Assembly (NCBI RefSeq): GCF_014836595.1
Contig: NZ_JACSQO010000013.1
Span: forward strand, 45,411 to 109,410
Length of the DNA stretch: 64,000 nt
Origin: Psychrobacillus faecigallinarum
Lineage (GTDB): Bacteria; Bacillota; Bacilli; Bacillales_A; Planococcaceae
Direction of reading: 5' to 3'
Within the stretch, counting starts at the first letter, position 1, and every line of letters begins with the position of its first letter. Shown one piece after another: positions 17,541 through 25,747 of the stretch. The position numbers were made by a program, and so were the translations under genes. Under the pieces are notes generated by a model. It saw only the letters and a program-made list of their open reading frames with translations. It was not told the origin of the DNA and made no database searches.

Positions 17541-18082
17541 GTATTTGTAGGAATGGAATAGAATAGAATGTCATGCAAAGTCTTGCTATATAGTTTTTGG
17601 CAGGAGTTGCTAGAAATACGTTGATATTCTTAAGGTTGACAATGCTATGACTAATCAAATGGATGAGACTAGGGAAATTGTGAAAAGAATCTCTCAGAAA
17701 TTTTTTCCCAATGTATAAATACATATTATTAGCTGAGTCAAACTTCTATTGTACATAGGTCACTTGGCGAAAATTTTAAGCAAGTATGCAAAAAAAAATG
17801 GGCATAATAATGGTAACTATAATTAAATAAAAAAATTCTAAAGTACAGAATATCCCAACAAGTGATGACTATAAGAAGGATATGCCTAGTTGTTTATAAT
17901 GAGGATGAATCGGTTATAAGGGAAGTAGCAAATGATTCGGAAGCACAATGAATCGAAAAGTATACTAATTGACGCCTAAAAGTTCAAATATTTTTTATTA
18001 GAACGAGTAGATAGTGCACTAGATATACTAAAACAAAAGGTAACGACCAATTTCATATATGGTCAGAAGGAGAGCGGTAACT
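17541..18082. other. Gene-free stretch, possible gene remnants
   Basis: More than 500 bases without an intact gene. Short open fragments in different plus-strand frames look faintly coding: a frame from 17861 reading LVVYNEDESVIREVAND before a stop, and one near 18001 reading LLERVDSALDILKQK. None has a start, a binding site or a match I recognise. The end of the stretch supplies the leader and the AAGGAG of cvfB. Confidence 0.35.
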
Positions 18083-18943
18083 TTGACAGAATTAGCATCA
18101 GGAGAAATAGTAAAATTACAAGTGAAAATGAGGGAAGGATCGAAATGGATTCTTCAGCACAAGGATATGGAGATATCTTTAAATGCTTCCGAGGCTCCAG
18201 AAGAATTACAAGTCGACGATACACTAGAAGTATTTTTGTTCGTAGATAGAAGAGGTAATCTTTCTGCTACTACACAGCTCCCTACCATACAAAAGGGAAC
18301 TTACGGATGGGCAAGAGTTATAAAAGTTTCAGATAAAGAAGGAGCCTTTGTAGACATTGGTACTTCTAAAGAAGTGCAAGTGAAAGCCGAGGATTTGCCA
18401 AAGATCAAAGAGTTGTGGCCAACTCAAGGGGACCATTTATATATGACACTTCGAACAGATCGTGAGGGTGAATTATTTGGCCGTCTTGCTACGGAGGATC
18501 GTGTAGAGGAATTATATATAGATGCGCCAACCACACTTTTAAACAAAAATTTACAAGCAAGACCATACAGACTACTTCCTGTAGGAACCTTCTTGCTTAG
18601 CGTTCCCGAAAATTATCGTATTTTCGTTCATGAATCAGAGCGAGTTGAGGAACCTAGATTAGGACAAGACTTAACCGTGCGTATTATTGATACGAAGGAT
18701 GATGGGTCTCTCAATGGCTCTCTTCTCCCTAGAAAGCATGAACGTATGGGCGACGACGCCGAATCAATTTATCGCTATTTAAATGATGTCGGTGGGAAAA
18801 TGCCATTCACAGACAAATCTACACCTGAGGAAATTCAAGAAATGTTTTCGATGAGTAAGGCTGCCTTCAAGCGTGCTTTAGGGAAGCTGATGAAAGAGAA
18901 AAAAATTAACCAACAGGACGGATGGACTGAGTTAAAGCAATAA
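18083..18943 (+). CDS. cvfB: S1-domain RNA-binding protein CvfB
   Basis: Protein of 286 residues of the CvfB/YitL family. Three tandem S1-like OB folds cover about residues 1-215: MTELASGEIVKLQVKMREGS, then YGWARVIKVSDKEGAFVDIG with a typical S1 core, then LGQDLTVRIIDTKDDGSLNGSL. A C-terminal winged-helix region follows (EEIQEMFSMSKAAFKRALGKLMKE). In Staphylococcus aureus CvfB affects expression of virulence genes through RNA binding; in Bacillus the role is less clear. I chose TTG 18083, seven bases after GGAGAG, rather than the ATG at 18059, which lacks a binding site. Confidence 0.88.
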   Translation: MTELASGEIVKLQVKMREGSKWILQHKDMEISLNASEAPEELQVDDTLEVFLFVDRRGNLSATTQLPTIQKGTYGWARVIKVSDKEGAFVDIGTSKEVQVKAEDLPKIKELWPTQGDHLYMTLRTDREGELFGRLATEDRVEELYIDAPTTLLNKNLQARPYRLLPVGTFLLSVPENYRIFVHESERVEEPRLGQDLTVRIIDTKDDGSLNGSLLPRKHERMGDDAESIYRYLNDVGGKMPFTDKSTPEEIQEMFSMSKAAFKRALGKLMKEKKINQQDGWTELKQ

Positions 18944-18951
18944 GATTAGAT

Positions 18952-19003
18952 AAAAAGGAGTAAGAAGCATCGATGACCATCGGAACTTTTTACTCCTTTT
19001 CAC
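18952..19003 (+). terminator. Terminator of cvfB
   Basis: AAAAGGAGTAA (18953-18963) pairs with TTACTCCTTTT (18990-19000); the 26-base interior contains a smaller GATG/CATC hairpin. Confidence 0.75.
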
Positions 19004-19046
19004 GTACTAATGATAGTACCAACCAATAGAAAGGGGTTTTAATGGA

Positions 19047-19964
19047 ATGAAAAAAATGGTACAAGTGTACTTGGCATTTTTACTTGTCATTGGAGTACTA
19101 GTAAGTCCTATTGTAGCTTTAGCTGATACAAATGGAGAAGCTGAAACTGAAGTTGTAAATGAAAAGTTTGGGGCGCCTATTGTTGTTTATGGAGGTAACC
19201 TAACTGACGATCAAAAAAATAGTGTAAAAGAGAGTTTAAAAGTTACAGATAAATCAGAGGTACAAGAAATTGTAGTTACAGGTAAGGACCTAGCAACCTA
19301 TCTAAATGATGGAGACGCTTCGGCTAGAATGTTCTCTTCTGCTAAAATTACCCGAAAAGATGCTGGATCTGGTCTAATTATTAACATCGTAACTCCAGAT
19401 AACATTACTGAAGTTACGGCAGATATGTATGCTAACGCTATGCTTACTGCTGGAATAGAAGACGCGGTAGTAGATATTGCAGCTCCTAAGCCTGTAACAG
19501 GACACTCCGCCCTGGTAGGTATTTATAAAGCATATGAGGTTACGGGAGGAGAACTAGACCCGGAACGTACAGATGTAGCAAACGATGAGCTATCTGTCGC
19601 AACTATCCTGTCTAAACAAGGTGGGGTAGATGAAGAAAAGGTAACAGAGCTTTTAACAGAAATTAAAAAGCAAATTGCTGAGCAAAACCCAGCATCCCGT
19701 GAAGAAGTTGAAAAAATTGTTTCAGAACAGCTATCTAAGCTTAAAATTGAACTTTCCGATAAGGATCGTCAATTACTGATTGATTTGATGGATCGAATTC
19801 GTCAACTAGATATAGATTTTAGTAAATGGTCTGATCAGTTAAATGATTTTAGTAAAACAATCGAAGATAAATTTAACCAAATAAAAGATAATGAAGGATT
19901 TTGGCAAAGTGTTAAAGATTTCTTTAACAATCTAATCGATTCCATTCGATCTATCTTTAGTTAA
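19047..19964 (+). CDS. ypuA: Secreted DUF1002 protein (YpuA-like)
   Basis: Exported protein of 305 residues. It has a signal peptide (MKKMVQVYLAFLLVIGVLVS...ALA, cleavage probably after residue 26) followed by a DUF1002 domain: GNLTDDQKNSVKESL, KITRKDAGSGLIINIVTPDNIT, then ANAMLTAGIEDAVVDIAAPKPVTGHSAL. A helical, charged C-terminal third may be a coiled coil. B. subtilis YpuA belongs to the same family and is of unknown function, linked to cell-wall stress regulation. It is a single gene with its own terminator. Confidence 0.85.
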   Translation: MKKMVQVYLAFLLVIGVLVSPIVALADTNGEAETEVVNEKFGAPIVVYGGNLTDDQKNSVKESLKVTDKSEVQEIVVTGKDLATYLNDGDASARMFSSAKITRKDAGSGLIINIVTPDNITEVTADMYANAMLTAGIEDAVVDIAAPKPVTGHSALVGIYKAYEVTGGELDPERTDVANDELSVATILSKQGGVDEEKVTELLTEIKKQIAEQNPASREEVEKIVSEQLSKLKIELSDKDRQLLIDLMDRIRQLDIDFSKWSDQLNDFSKTIEDKFNQIKDNEGFWQSVKDFFNNLIDSIRSIFS

Positions 19965-19969
19965 ATGAT

Positions 19970-20003
19970 AAATCTACCTGTAAATTCAGGTAGATTTTCT
20001 TTT
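19970..20003 (+). terminator. Terminator of ypuA
   Basis: AATCTACCTG pairs with CAGGTAGATT over TAAATT, followed by TTCTTTTG. Confidence 0.85.
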
Positions 20004-20025
20004 GTTAATAGCGAGGATAAATTAT

Positions 20026-20088
20026 TTGAAGTGGAGAAGATTATTTGATAAGATAAAATAAAATAATTTATCTCGAATTCGAGATAAA
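20026..20088 (+). promoter_or_regulatory. Promoter with MhqR-type operator
   Basis: A perfect 22-base palindrome at 20067-20088 has the core TATCTCGAATTCGAGATA, which equals the operator consensus published for the MarR-family quinone sensor MhqR in B. subtilis. Upstream, TTGAAG (20026-20031) and TAAGAT (20049-20054) with a 17-base spacer could be the promoter, so the operator would cover the region just after the start of transcription. The mhqR gene itself is not in this window. Confidence 0.85.
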
Positions 20089-20106
20089 TGAGTGGAGGAA
20101 AATCAA

Positions 20107-21072
20107 ATGAAATTAGCAGGAATTCATCATGTATCCGCTATTACTGCAGATATAAATAAGAATCATGATTTCTTTACGAGAATATTGGGAATGCGGTTAG
20201 TGAAAAAGAGTGTAAATCAGGATAGCCCATCCACATACCATCTATTTTATGCAGATGCAGAAGGTACTCCTGGTACAGACATGACCTACTTTGACATACC
20301 AATGGCTGGCAGAACATATCCTGGAGTGTCGAGTATTAGTAATACGGGTTTTAGAGTGAAGAGTGAAGAAGCTCTACAATTTTGGGAAAGAAGATTGCAT
20401 GATTTCGGAGTTCCTCATGATAAGATAGTCGAAAGGTTTGGCAGAAAAACACTCTATTTTGAAGACTTTGAAGGGTCTAGAATGATGTTAGTTGTAGATG
20501 ATGGTAAGGGTATTCCTTTTGGAAAGCCTTGGATAAAAGAAGAGATTTCTGCAGAAAATGCTATCGTTGGTTTAGGTCCTGTTACTTTAACGTTAAAGGA
20601 TCCAAGTGCTACTGAACAGGTTTTAGAGCATATATTAGGCTTTGTTTTTATCGGCTCCTATCCTTCAGTTGTTACAGATGCTCCAGATATTAAGGTTTAT
20701 TCAACTGGGGATGGAGGACCAGCTGGCGAGGTGCATATTGAAACTCGAAAAGACTTACCGAGGGAAAGACCTGGTAGAGGTAGTGTACATCATGTGGCTT
20801 TCCGTATTCCAAACATGGAGGATTATCCTAAATGGGAGGAAATGTTAAGAGCAAACGGATTTACAACGTCTGGTCTCGTCGATCGTCACTACTTCAAAGC
20901 TATTTATTTTAGAGAACCAAATGGAGTGTTGTTTGAGCTTTCTACTGACGAGCCGGGATTTGATACAGATGAGGATTTAGCAAAGCTTGGTGAAAAGTTA
21001 GCCCTACCACCATTTTTAGAGCCGAAGCGAAAAGAAATTGAAGCGAAGCTCCGTCCGTTGTCAATTAAATGA
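20107..21072 (+). CDS. mhqO: Ring-cleaving dioxygenase of the glyoxalase fold (MhqO-like)
   Basis: Protein of 321 residues with two vicinal-oxygen-chelate modules: MKLAGIHHVSAITADINKNHDFF at the start and RGSVHHVAFRIPNMEDY near 223. Metal ligands are His8 or His9 of IHHV, His of VHHV, and the glutamate in FREPNGVLFELSTDEPGF. It belongs to the MhqA/MhqO/LinE group, which opens hydroquinone-type rings. The MhqR palindrome in its promoter supports induction by quinones and catechols. GGAGG lies 8 to 9 bases before ATG 20107; an ATG at 20092 is worse placed. A small acetyltransferase follows after 37 bases, probably in the same transcript. Confidence 0.87.
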   Translation: MKLAGIHHVSAITADINKNHDFFTRILGMRLVKKSVNQDSPSTYHLFYADAEGTPGTDMTYFDIPMAGRTYPGVSSISNTGFRVKSEEALQFWERRLHDFGVPHDKIVERFGRKTLYFEDFEGSRMMLVVDDGKGIPFGKPWIKEEISAENAIVGLGPVTLTLKDPSATEQVLEHILGFVFIGSYPSVVTDAPDIKVYSTGDGGPAGEVHIETRKDLPRERPGRGSVHHVAFRIPNMEDYPKWEEMLRANGFTTSGLVDRHYFKAIYFREPNGVLFELSTDEPGFDTDEDLAKLGEKLALPPFLEPKRKEIEAKLRPLSIK

Positions 21073-21109
21073 TTGTTATGTTAAGATTCTAAAAAAGGAG
21101 TGTGTGTTA

Positions 21110-21391
21110 ATGGATTTTCAATATAAAGAACTTGGCAATGATGTATTTGCCTATCAAGTAATAGAAGATGGGGAAAGACTTGGAGAAATTACATGGACAT
21201 TACTAGGTGATGTAATGGTTATGGACCATACCTATGTTTCGAGTAAGCTAAGAGGCCAGGGGATTGCGAAAAAGTTATTAGACAGCGCCGCTTCCTATGC
21301 AAGAGAAAATGAATTGAAAATGGAGCCAGTTTGCTCATACGTAGTAGATGCATTTGCTAAATCTAACGAATATGATGATATAAAGGCATAA
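21110..21391 (+). CDS. Small GNAT-fold acetyltransferase (YjdJ/Gcn5-like)
   Basis: Protein of 93 residues matching the short GNAT family (PF14542-type): GEITWTLLGDVMVMDHTYVSSKLRGQGIAKKLLDSAASYARENELKMEPVCSYV. The loop RGQGIAKKLL binds acetyl-CoA. Such minimal acetyltransferases are common and their substrates are unknown. AAGGAG lies nine bases before ATG 21110. It follows the MhqO-like gene closely and ends in a strong terminator, so the two may be co-induced by electrophiles. Confidence 0.85.
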   Translation: MDFQYKELGNDVFAYQVIEDGERLGEITWTLLGDVMVMDHTYVSSKLRGQGIAKKLLDSAASYARENELKMEPVCSYVVDAFAKSNEYDDIKA

Positions 21392-21392
21392 T

Positions 21393-21437
21393 AAAAGGCA
21401 ATCCTCTTTAATATAAAGTGGATTGCCTTTTACGTTT
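21393..21437 (+). terminator. Terminator of the mhqO-GNAT unit
   Basis: AAAAGGCAATCC pairs with GGATTGCCTTTT; the loop also contains CTTTA-TAAAG. T-rich tail. Confidence 0.85.
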
Positions 21438-21443
21438 TAATGA

Positions 21444-21542
21444 TTAAATAGAAGTAAACAGAACTAGAATTCCAGTTAATGCTGATGCACCTGCCAGTGT
21501 ATATAAGAAGTCGGTTTGATTAAAGATAAGTTTCTTTTCCAT
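21444..21542 (-). CDS. Hydrophobic 32-residue peptide
   Basis: A short minus-strand gene reading MEKKLIFNQTDFLYTLAGASALTG and ending VLFTSI. A charged N-terminus is followed by one likely membrane segment. AAAGGAAG lies six bases before ATG 21542, which makes translation believable. I do not recognise the peptide. It could be a small membrane regulator or a spore-type peptide. No other gene is on this strand nearby, so it should have its own promoter between 21543 and 21700. Confidence 0.5.
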   Translation of the reverse strand: MEKKLIFNQTDFLYTLAGASALTGILVLFTSI

Positions 21543-21704
21543 GTAAATCTTCCTTTCTATTTTGGTCTTATTATTAAATTACCCTGTTATTAGTAGACTC
21601 AAACAGGTTTATAAAAAATATTGCAGGGAAATCAGAGATTGATGAAACCTTTTGGCTATGTTTTCGTAAAATAGCTATATCAATTAATAATAGGGGGTAA
21701 AAAA

Positions 21705-22172
21705 ATGATTTCACGTACAGGAGAAGTTGTTTTAGGCGTAGTTGGAGCTGTTTTTAATGTAATAGCAATTATACTAGTTTCATTGATTGTCATTAATGGT
21801 AGTTCGGTAATGCAGGAGGAAGGGTTCACACAAGTCTTTGAAGAAGACATTTATAGCGATCCAGCACTAACTGCTGAAGAAGCTGCTGCAGCTACGGAAT
21901 TTATGGAAGTATTTGTAGACTTGTTTGGCGTTTTTGGCTGGGCGGCTGTTATAACGTTTGTTATTAGCTTAGTATTTAATATTTTAGGAATTGTATTCGT
22001 TTCGAAAAACAAAAAGCCAAAATTAGCAGGAATCATGTTTATTGTAGGGGGAGTTTTTGCAGGAATTATCTCATTAACATCCATCGTTTTATATGTTGCT
22101 GCAATTATGTGCTTCGTACGCAAAACACCAGTTAAATTTGAAGAAGAATATTCAACTGAACAAACTTATTAA
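21705..22172 (+). CDS. DUF4064 membrane protein
   Basis: Integral membrane protein of 155 residues with four hydrophobic segments (about 7-28, 75-97, 103-125 and 108-130 overlapping) and an acidic extracellular loop between the first two. The opening MISRTGEVVLGVVGAVFNV and the motif NKKPKLAGIMFIVGG are those of DUF4064 proteins of Bacillales, whose function is unknown. AGGGGG lies before ATG 21705. It is a single gene ending in a bidirectional terminator shared with a convergent acetyltransferase. Confidence 0.8.
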   Translation: MISRTGEVVLGVVGAVFNVIAIILVSLIVINGSSVMQEEGFTQVFEEDIYSDPALTAEEAAAATEFMEVFVDLFGVFGWAAVITFVISLVFNILGIVFVSKNKKPKLAGIMFIVGGVFAGIISLTSIVLYVAAIMCFVRKTPVKFEEEYSTEQTY

Positions 22173-22203
22173 AAAAACACCGGCCTAATAGGCCGGTGTT
22201 TTT
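22173..22203. terminator. Bidirectional terminator between convergent genes
   Basis: AAAAACACCGGCC and GGCCGGTGTTTTT form a GC-rich stem with A/T runs on both sides. The stop codon and last codons of the minus-strand acetyltransferase lie inside the loop and one arm. Confidence 0.92.
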
Positions 22204-22676
22204 AATGGATATAAATATTTTGCGGTAGATAGAGGGTGACCCTCGAAATACTCATCAAATTCTTCTAGACATTCAAATCCATACCGTTCATAAAAAATAC
22301 GAGCGCTTTCATTTTTGCTCTCTACATAAACAAATAATTGTTTTCCCACAGACATATGATTCACACCTGCTTCTAACAGCTTTCTACCGTATCCCATTTT
22401 TTGGAACTCGGGAAGCACATAAATTGCGGTGAGCTCAGCATCACCATCTTCATCAACATAAGTGAAGTTAGCAAAGCCGATAGTTTCACCTTTATATTCC
22501 GCAACTAAAAAAATTGTTTTTTCTATTCGTTTGGCTAGCATCATAGGAGAGTAAGCTTTTTCCAAAAATATTTCCTGAACATTTTCTGGTATTATATCTT
22601 TATAAGTATCATTCCAACTGATCCTAGCGATCTGTTGAATAGTAGTAATATCTTTTAACGTAGTCGCCCTTATCAT
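22185..22676 (-). CDS. GNAT family N-acetyltransferase
   Basis: Protein of 163 residues with a complete GNAT domain: MIRATTLKDITTIQQIA, beta-4 DAELTAIYVLPEFQKMGYGRKLLEAGV with the acetyl-CoA loop QKMGYG, and the final ESARIFYERYGFECLEEF. The last block is typical of RimI-like and PA4866-type acetyltransferases, so the substrate may be an amino group of a small molecule or protein. GAGGTG is seven bases before ATG 22676. The stop lies within the shared terminator hairpin. Confidence 0.85.
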   Translation of the reverse strand: MIRATTLKDITTIQQIARISWNDTYKDIIPENVQEIFLEKAYSPMMLAKRIEKTIFLVAEYKGETIGFANFTYVDEDGDAELTAIYVLPEFQKMGYGRKLLEAGVNHMSVGKQLFVYVESKNESARIFYERYGFECLEEFDEYFEGHPLSTAKYLYPLKTPAY

Positions 22677-22783
22677 TTGAAATCACCTCTTCAGCTTTTT
22701 GTAATCATAACAAAATTTCTGTCAATCTTCTATAATTAAATAGAAAAATATTGAAAATAAACATTTTTACATAGGAGGCAAAC

Positions 22784-23230
22784 ATGTCCTGGGATTTGAA
22801 GAAATTTAGTGAATTAGATATTAATTATTTATATGAAATACTAAAGCTTCGTGTAGAAGTTTTTGTCGTCGAACAAAATTGTCCATATCCAGAGCTAGAT
22901 AACTATGATCAGCATGCCCTTCATCTAAGTTATAAAGAGAACAATGAAATTATTGCTTATTGCCGTATTATCCCTGGTGGACATAAATATGAAGAATGCT
23001 CTATTGGAAGAGTTATTGTGAAGGAGCATGCTAGAGGAAGAGGCTTAGCTCGTATTCTTATGTTAGAAGCTATTGAGAAAGCAGAGAGGACTTGGAATGT
23101 TCCAAGCATTAGAATCTGTGCACAGAGTCATTTGCAAAAATTCTATTATTCAGTAGGATTTCATACTATCTCGAATGAGTTCGAGGAAGACGGTATACCA
23201 CATGTGTATATGATGAGGTCTACAAATTAA
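22784..23230 (+). CDS. ElaA-like GNAT acetyltransferase
   Basis: Protein of 148 residues of the ElaA family: LYEILKLRVEVFVVEQNCPYPELDNYDQHALHL at the start, IGRVIVKEHARGRGLARILMLEAIE as the cofactor loop and ICAQSHLQKFYYSVGFHTISNEFEEDGIPHVYM at the end. All three blocks are diagnostic of ElaA. The biochemical substrate is unknown. AGGAGG precedes ATG 22784. The gene lies between an unrelated divergent acetyltransferase and a small hypothetical gene 67 bases downstream. Confidence 0.88.
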   Translation: MSWDLKKFSELDINYLYEILKLRVEVFVVEQNCPYPELDNYDQHALHLSYKENNEIIAYCRIIPGGHKYEECSIGRVIVKEHARGRGLARILMLEAIEKAERTWNVPSIRICAQSHLQKFYYSVGFHTISNEFEEDGIPHVYMMRSTN

Positions 23231-23297
23231 AAAAGGGTTATATTGTATGTATTAGGGTATATATAGTTTATCAATAAGAATATTGGAGGTAATAGAG

Positions 23298-23615
23298 ATG
23301 GCAAAAAATAAATCTCTTTTGTTAGCAGGGCTTGCAGCAGGGGCTTATGCTTACTTTAGGAAAAAGGAAAATCGTGATAAAGCAATGGAAGCATTTAATA
23401 ATACGAAAAATAAAGTAAATTCCTTTATGGAAGCTCAAAAGCAGCAAGATACTAGTAATGAAAATACAGGTAACCCAAATCCATATCATGAAGAAGATAA
23501 CAGAATGGTGGATGAGGGTGCGATGACAAGCGTTCAATATTATAATGAGGAAGAACAAGTAAAAGATGATATAAAAACTACTCCCGACAATGATGCTAAA
23601 GTGGGAGAAAAATAA
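23298..23615 (+). CDS. Small hypothetical protein, YtxH-like N-terminus
   Basis: Protein of 105 residues. A short hydrophobic start (LLLAGLAAGAYAYF) is followed by a basic, then strongly acidic and asparagine-rich tail that looks disordered (DTSNENTGNPNPYHEEDNR). The start resembles YtxH-type proteins, which are small stress-associated membrane peptides, but I cannot place it in a family with confidence. GGAGG lies 8 bases before ATG 23298. Terminator directly after the stop. Confidence 0.65.
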   Translation: MAKNKSLLLAGLAAGAYAYFRKKENRDKAMEAFNNTKNKVNSFMEAQKQQDTSNENTGNPNPYHEEDNRMVDEGAMTSVQYYNEEEQVKDDIKTTPDNDAKVGEK

Positions 23616-23623
23616 ACTTTTCT

Positions 23624-23652
23624 AAAAAGGTGCCTTCGGGCACCTTTTTTAT
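23624..23652 (+). terminator. Terminator with TTCG tetraloop
   Basis: AAAAAGGTGCC-TTCG-GGCACCTTTTTT, a classic stable hairpin and T-run. Confidence 0.93.
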
Positions 23653-23874
23653 TTTACATATATAGATATTACTGTATAATTTCTAAAAAATACCTGTTAA
23701 GTTAGAGAGTAATAAGGGGAGCAGGCATTTCCATTATTTACTCAAATAAAACTAATCTCATTTCTATATCGTCTACATTATTGATTTAGCATTTTTTTAA
23801 TAATTACGCAGTTTCAAGGTAGGATATTTAGGGTACGAAAAAGAGACGATTATATTCTAAAGGAGGATGCAAAA

Positions 23875-24765
23875 GTGAAAAAGGCCATGTTAATTTATAA
23901 TCCTTCTTCCGGAAGAGAAGAAGCTAGTCAATTTAAGGATAGAGCAATAGAGGTTTTAACTAATTTAGGATATGAGGTTATGGAAAAGGAAACTCAGAAG
24001 CAAGATGATGCTACCCATTTCGCTAAATTAGCCTGTGAAAGAAAGATGGATTTTCTTTTGGCTATGGGCGGGGACGGGACTATTAGCGAGGTAGTGAACG
24101 GTCTCGCAGAACAAGAAAATCGACCATTGTTTTCTTTTGTTCCGCTTGGAACTGTAAATGATTTTGCTAGAGCTTTAGGTATTCCTCTTGAGCCAGATAT
24201 AGCAATTGAAGCGTTAAAAATGACTAATACAGAACAAGTAGACGTAGGGCGTATCGGGGATAAATATTTTGTGAACGTGGTAGCAATAGGAGATATTGCA
24301 AGTAAGGTTGCAGATACTCCAGTTGAGCAAAAAACCAGATATGGTTCTATGGCCTACTTAGTAGCTGGCGCAAAAGCCTTACTCTCCAATGAAGAAGTGG
24401 AAATGACTATAGAGCATGATCAGGGTACTTGGAAGGGGACTTCTATATTAGTTTTAGTTGCTCTAACCAATTCTGTAGGTGGATTTGAGGATCTGGTTAA
24501 TTCTGCTAAAATTAATGATGGGAAGCTACATGTTTTTATTATTAAACAGGCAGGCTTTACTTCAATTGCGCGTATGGGTGCTAAAGTAATGCTAGGCACA
24601 TTAGGTGAAGACGAAGGTGTAGAAACTTTTAAAACAGAAAGATTACACATTGACTCGAATCGAACGTTATTTTGCAATGTAGATGGCGATCAGGGAGACT
24701 GTACACCTCTTAATATCCAGGTTCTTCCAAAGCATTTAAATATGCTTTTGCCTAAAAAAATCTAA
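23875..24765 (+). CDS. Diacylglycerol/lipid kinase family protein (YegS/BmrU-like)
   Basis: Lipid kinase of 296 residues with the diacylglycerol kinase catalytic domain: MLIYNPSSGRE at the start, AMGGDGTISEVVNGL near 61 as the nucleotide-binding loop, and PLGTVNDFARALGIP near 96. The last part contains VDGDQGDCTPLNIQVLP. It phosphorylates a lipid such as diacylglycerol, feeding phosphatidic acid back to phospholipid synthesis or modifying an unknown lipid. DgkB, YegS and BmrU are close relatives, and without a tree I do not choose. GTG 23875 follows AAAGGAGG by 8 bases. Confidence 0.85.
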   Translation: MKKAMLIYNPSSGREEASQFKDRAIEVLTNLGYEVMEKETQKQDDATHFAKLACERKMDFLLAMGGDGTISEVVNGLAEQENRPLFSFVPLGTVNDFARALGIPLEPDIAIEALKMTNTEQVDVGRIGDKYFVNVVAIGDIASKVADTPVEQKTRYGSMAYLVAGAKALLSNEEVEMTIEHDQGTWKGTSILVLVALTNSVGGFEDLVNSAKINDGKLHVFIIKQAGFTSIARMGAKVMLGTLGEDEGVETFKTERLHIDSNRTLFCNVDGDQGDCTPLNIQVLPKHLNMLLPKKI

Positions 24766-24877
24766 ATAAATTAAAAAGGCTAGTTTTTTACAATTAAATG
24801 TTATAAAATGATTCTACATCCCTATAAACATAAGGTTACTAAAGAACTATAAAACTGATTAGAAAGATGAGGTTCTT

Positions 24878-25669
24878 ATGGATAATACAGAAAAAATATT
24901 CTTAGATTACTTCACAAAAGCCTATGCCAAGGAAATGGGTATTACTAATAGAGTTAAAGGTCTCGATCAATTTTTTGAATTAGAAAAAAAGTTATTCTTA
25001 GATATGTATTCTTTCGAGATTGAACGAGCAAAAACAGTGCTGAGAGAGATTATTGATTTAATTATAGCGACTAATAATAAACAAATGATTCAAAATGTAA
25101 AATACTACTACATACAATTATCAGCTGTCATGGCTAGAAAGTTGTATGAAAGCCAGGTTCCATTAGATAAAGTTATGGCGTTTAATAATGCGAGTGTGGA
25201 AATTATTGATAACAAAATGAGTGATGCACAATTTTTACAATGTGCCGATGAACTCGTTGAGTTCTTTGTAATGGTTATAACAGAAAGAAAGAAGCCTTCT
25301 TTTGGTCACCAAACGGTAAACAAGGTCATTCTCTATATTAATGACGAAATAGAAACAAACTTAACTGTAGAAGACATTGCAAAGCAATTTAATATTAGCA
25401 CTAGCCATCTATCCAGAATTTTTAGAGAACATACTGGGGTAACATTAGTAGAATATTTAAATATTCGTAAAGTAGAAGAATGCCAATACTTTTTGCGCCA
25501 TACAAACAAAGCTATCTCGGAAATTTCGAATTCTTTTCACTTTTGTAATCAAAGCTATTTTACTCGTATCTTTAAAAAGTATACAGGGCTTACTCCGAAA
25601 CAATTTAGGGATCATCAGGAACACCCGAACTTTAAGTATAATTTTCCAAAAGAGCCCAAAACTTATTGA
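24878..25669 (+). CDS. AraC-family transcriptional regulator
   Basis: Protein of 263 residues. The C-terminal 100 residues hold the two AraC helix-turn-helix motifs: TVEDIAKQFNISTSHLSRIFREHTGVTLVEYLNIRKVEE and the signature AISEISNSFHFCNQSYFTRIFKKYTGLTPKQFRDH. The N-terminal 150 residues are helical and lack a cupin or receiver domain I can name, so the signal is unknown. GAGG lies just before ATG 24878. It is followed by a YidC gene after 78 bases; co-transcription is possible but there is no evidence of regulation. Confidence 0.85.
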   Translation: MDNTEKIFLDYFTKAYAKEMGITNRVKGLDQFFELEKKLFLDMYSFEIERAKTVLREIIDLIIATNNKQMIQNVKYYYIQLSAVMARKLYESQVPLDKVMAFNNASVEIIDNKMSDAQFLQCADELVEFFVMVITERKKPSFGHQTVNKVILYINDEIETNLTVEDIAKQFNISTSHLSRIFREHTGVTLVEYLNIRKVEECQYFLRHTNKAISEISNSFHFCNQSYFTRIFKKYTGLTPKQFRDHQEHPNFKYNFPKEPKTY

Positions 25670-25747
25670 TTTTTCATCTAAGTAATATTTGAAAAATAGC
25701 TTCATAGAGGGTATACTCTTTATAGTTTGAAAATTGTAGGTGAAACG

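Noticed and set aside
25670..25747. MifM-like regulatory nascent peptide before yidC
   Set aside because: The gap of 78 bases has no suitable frame, and the gene before is a full AraC regulator.
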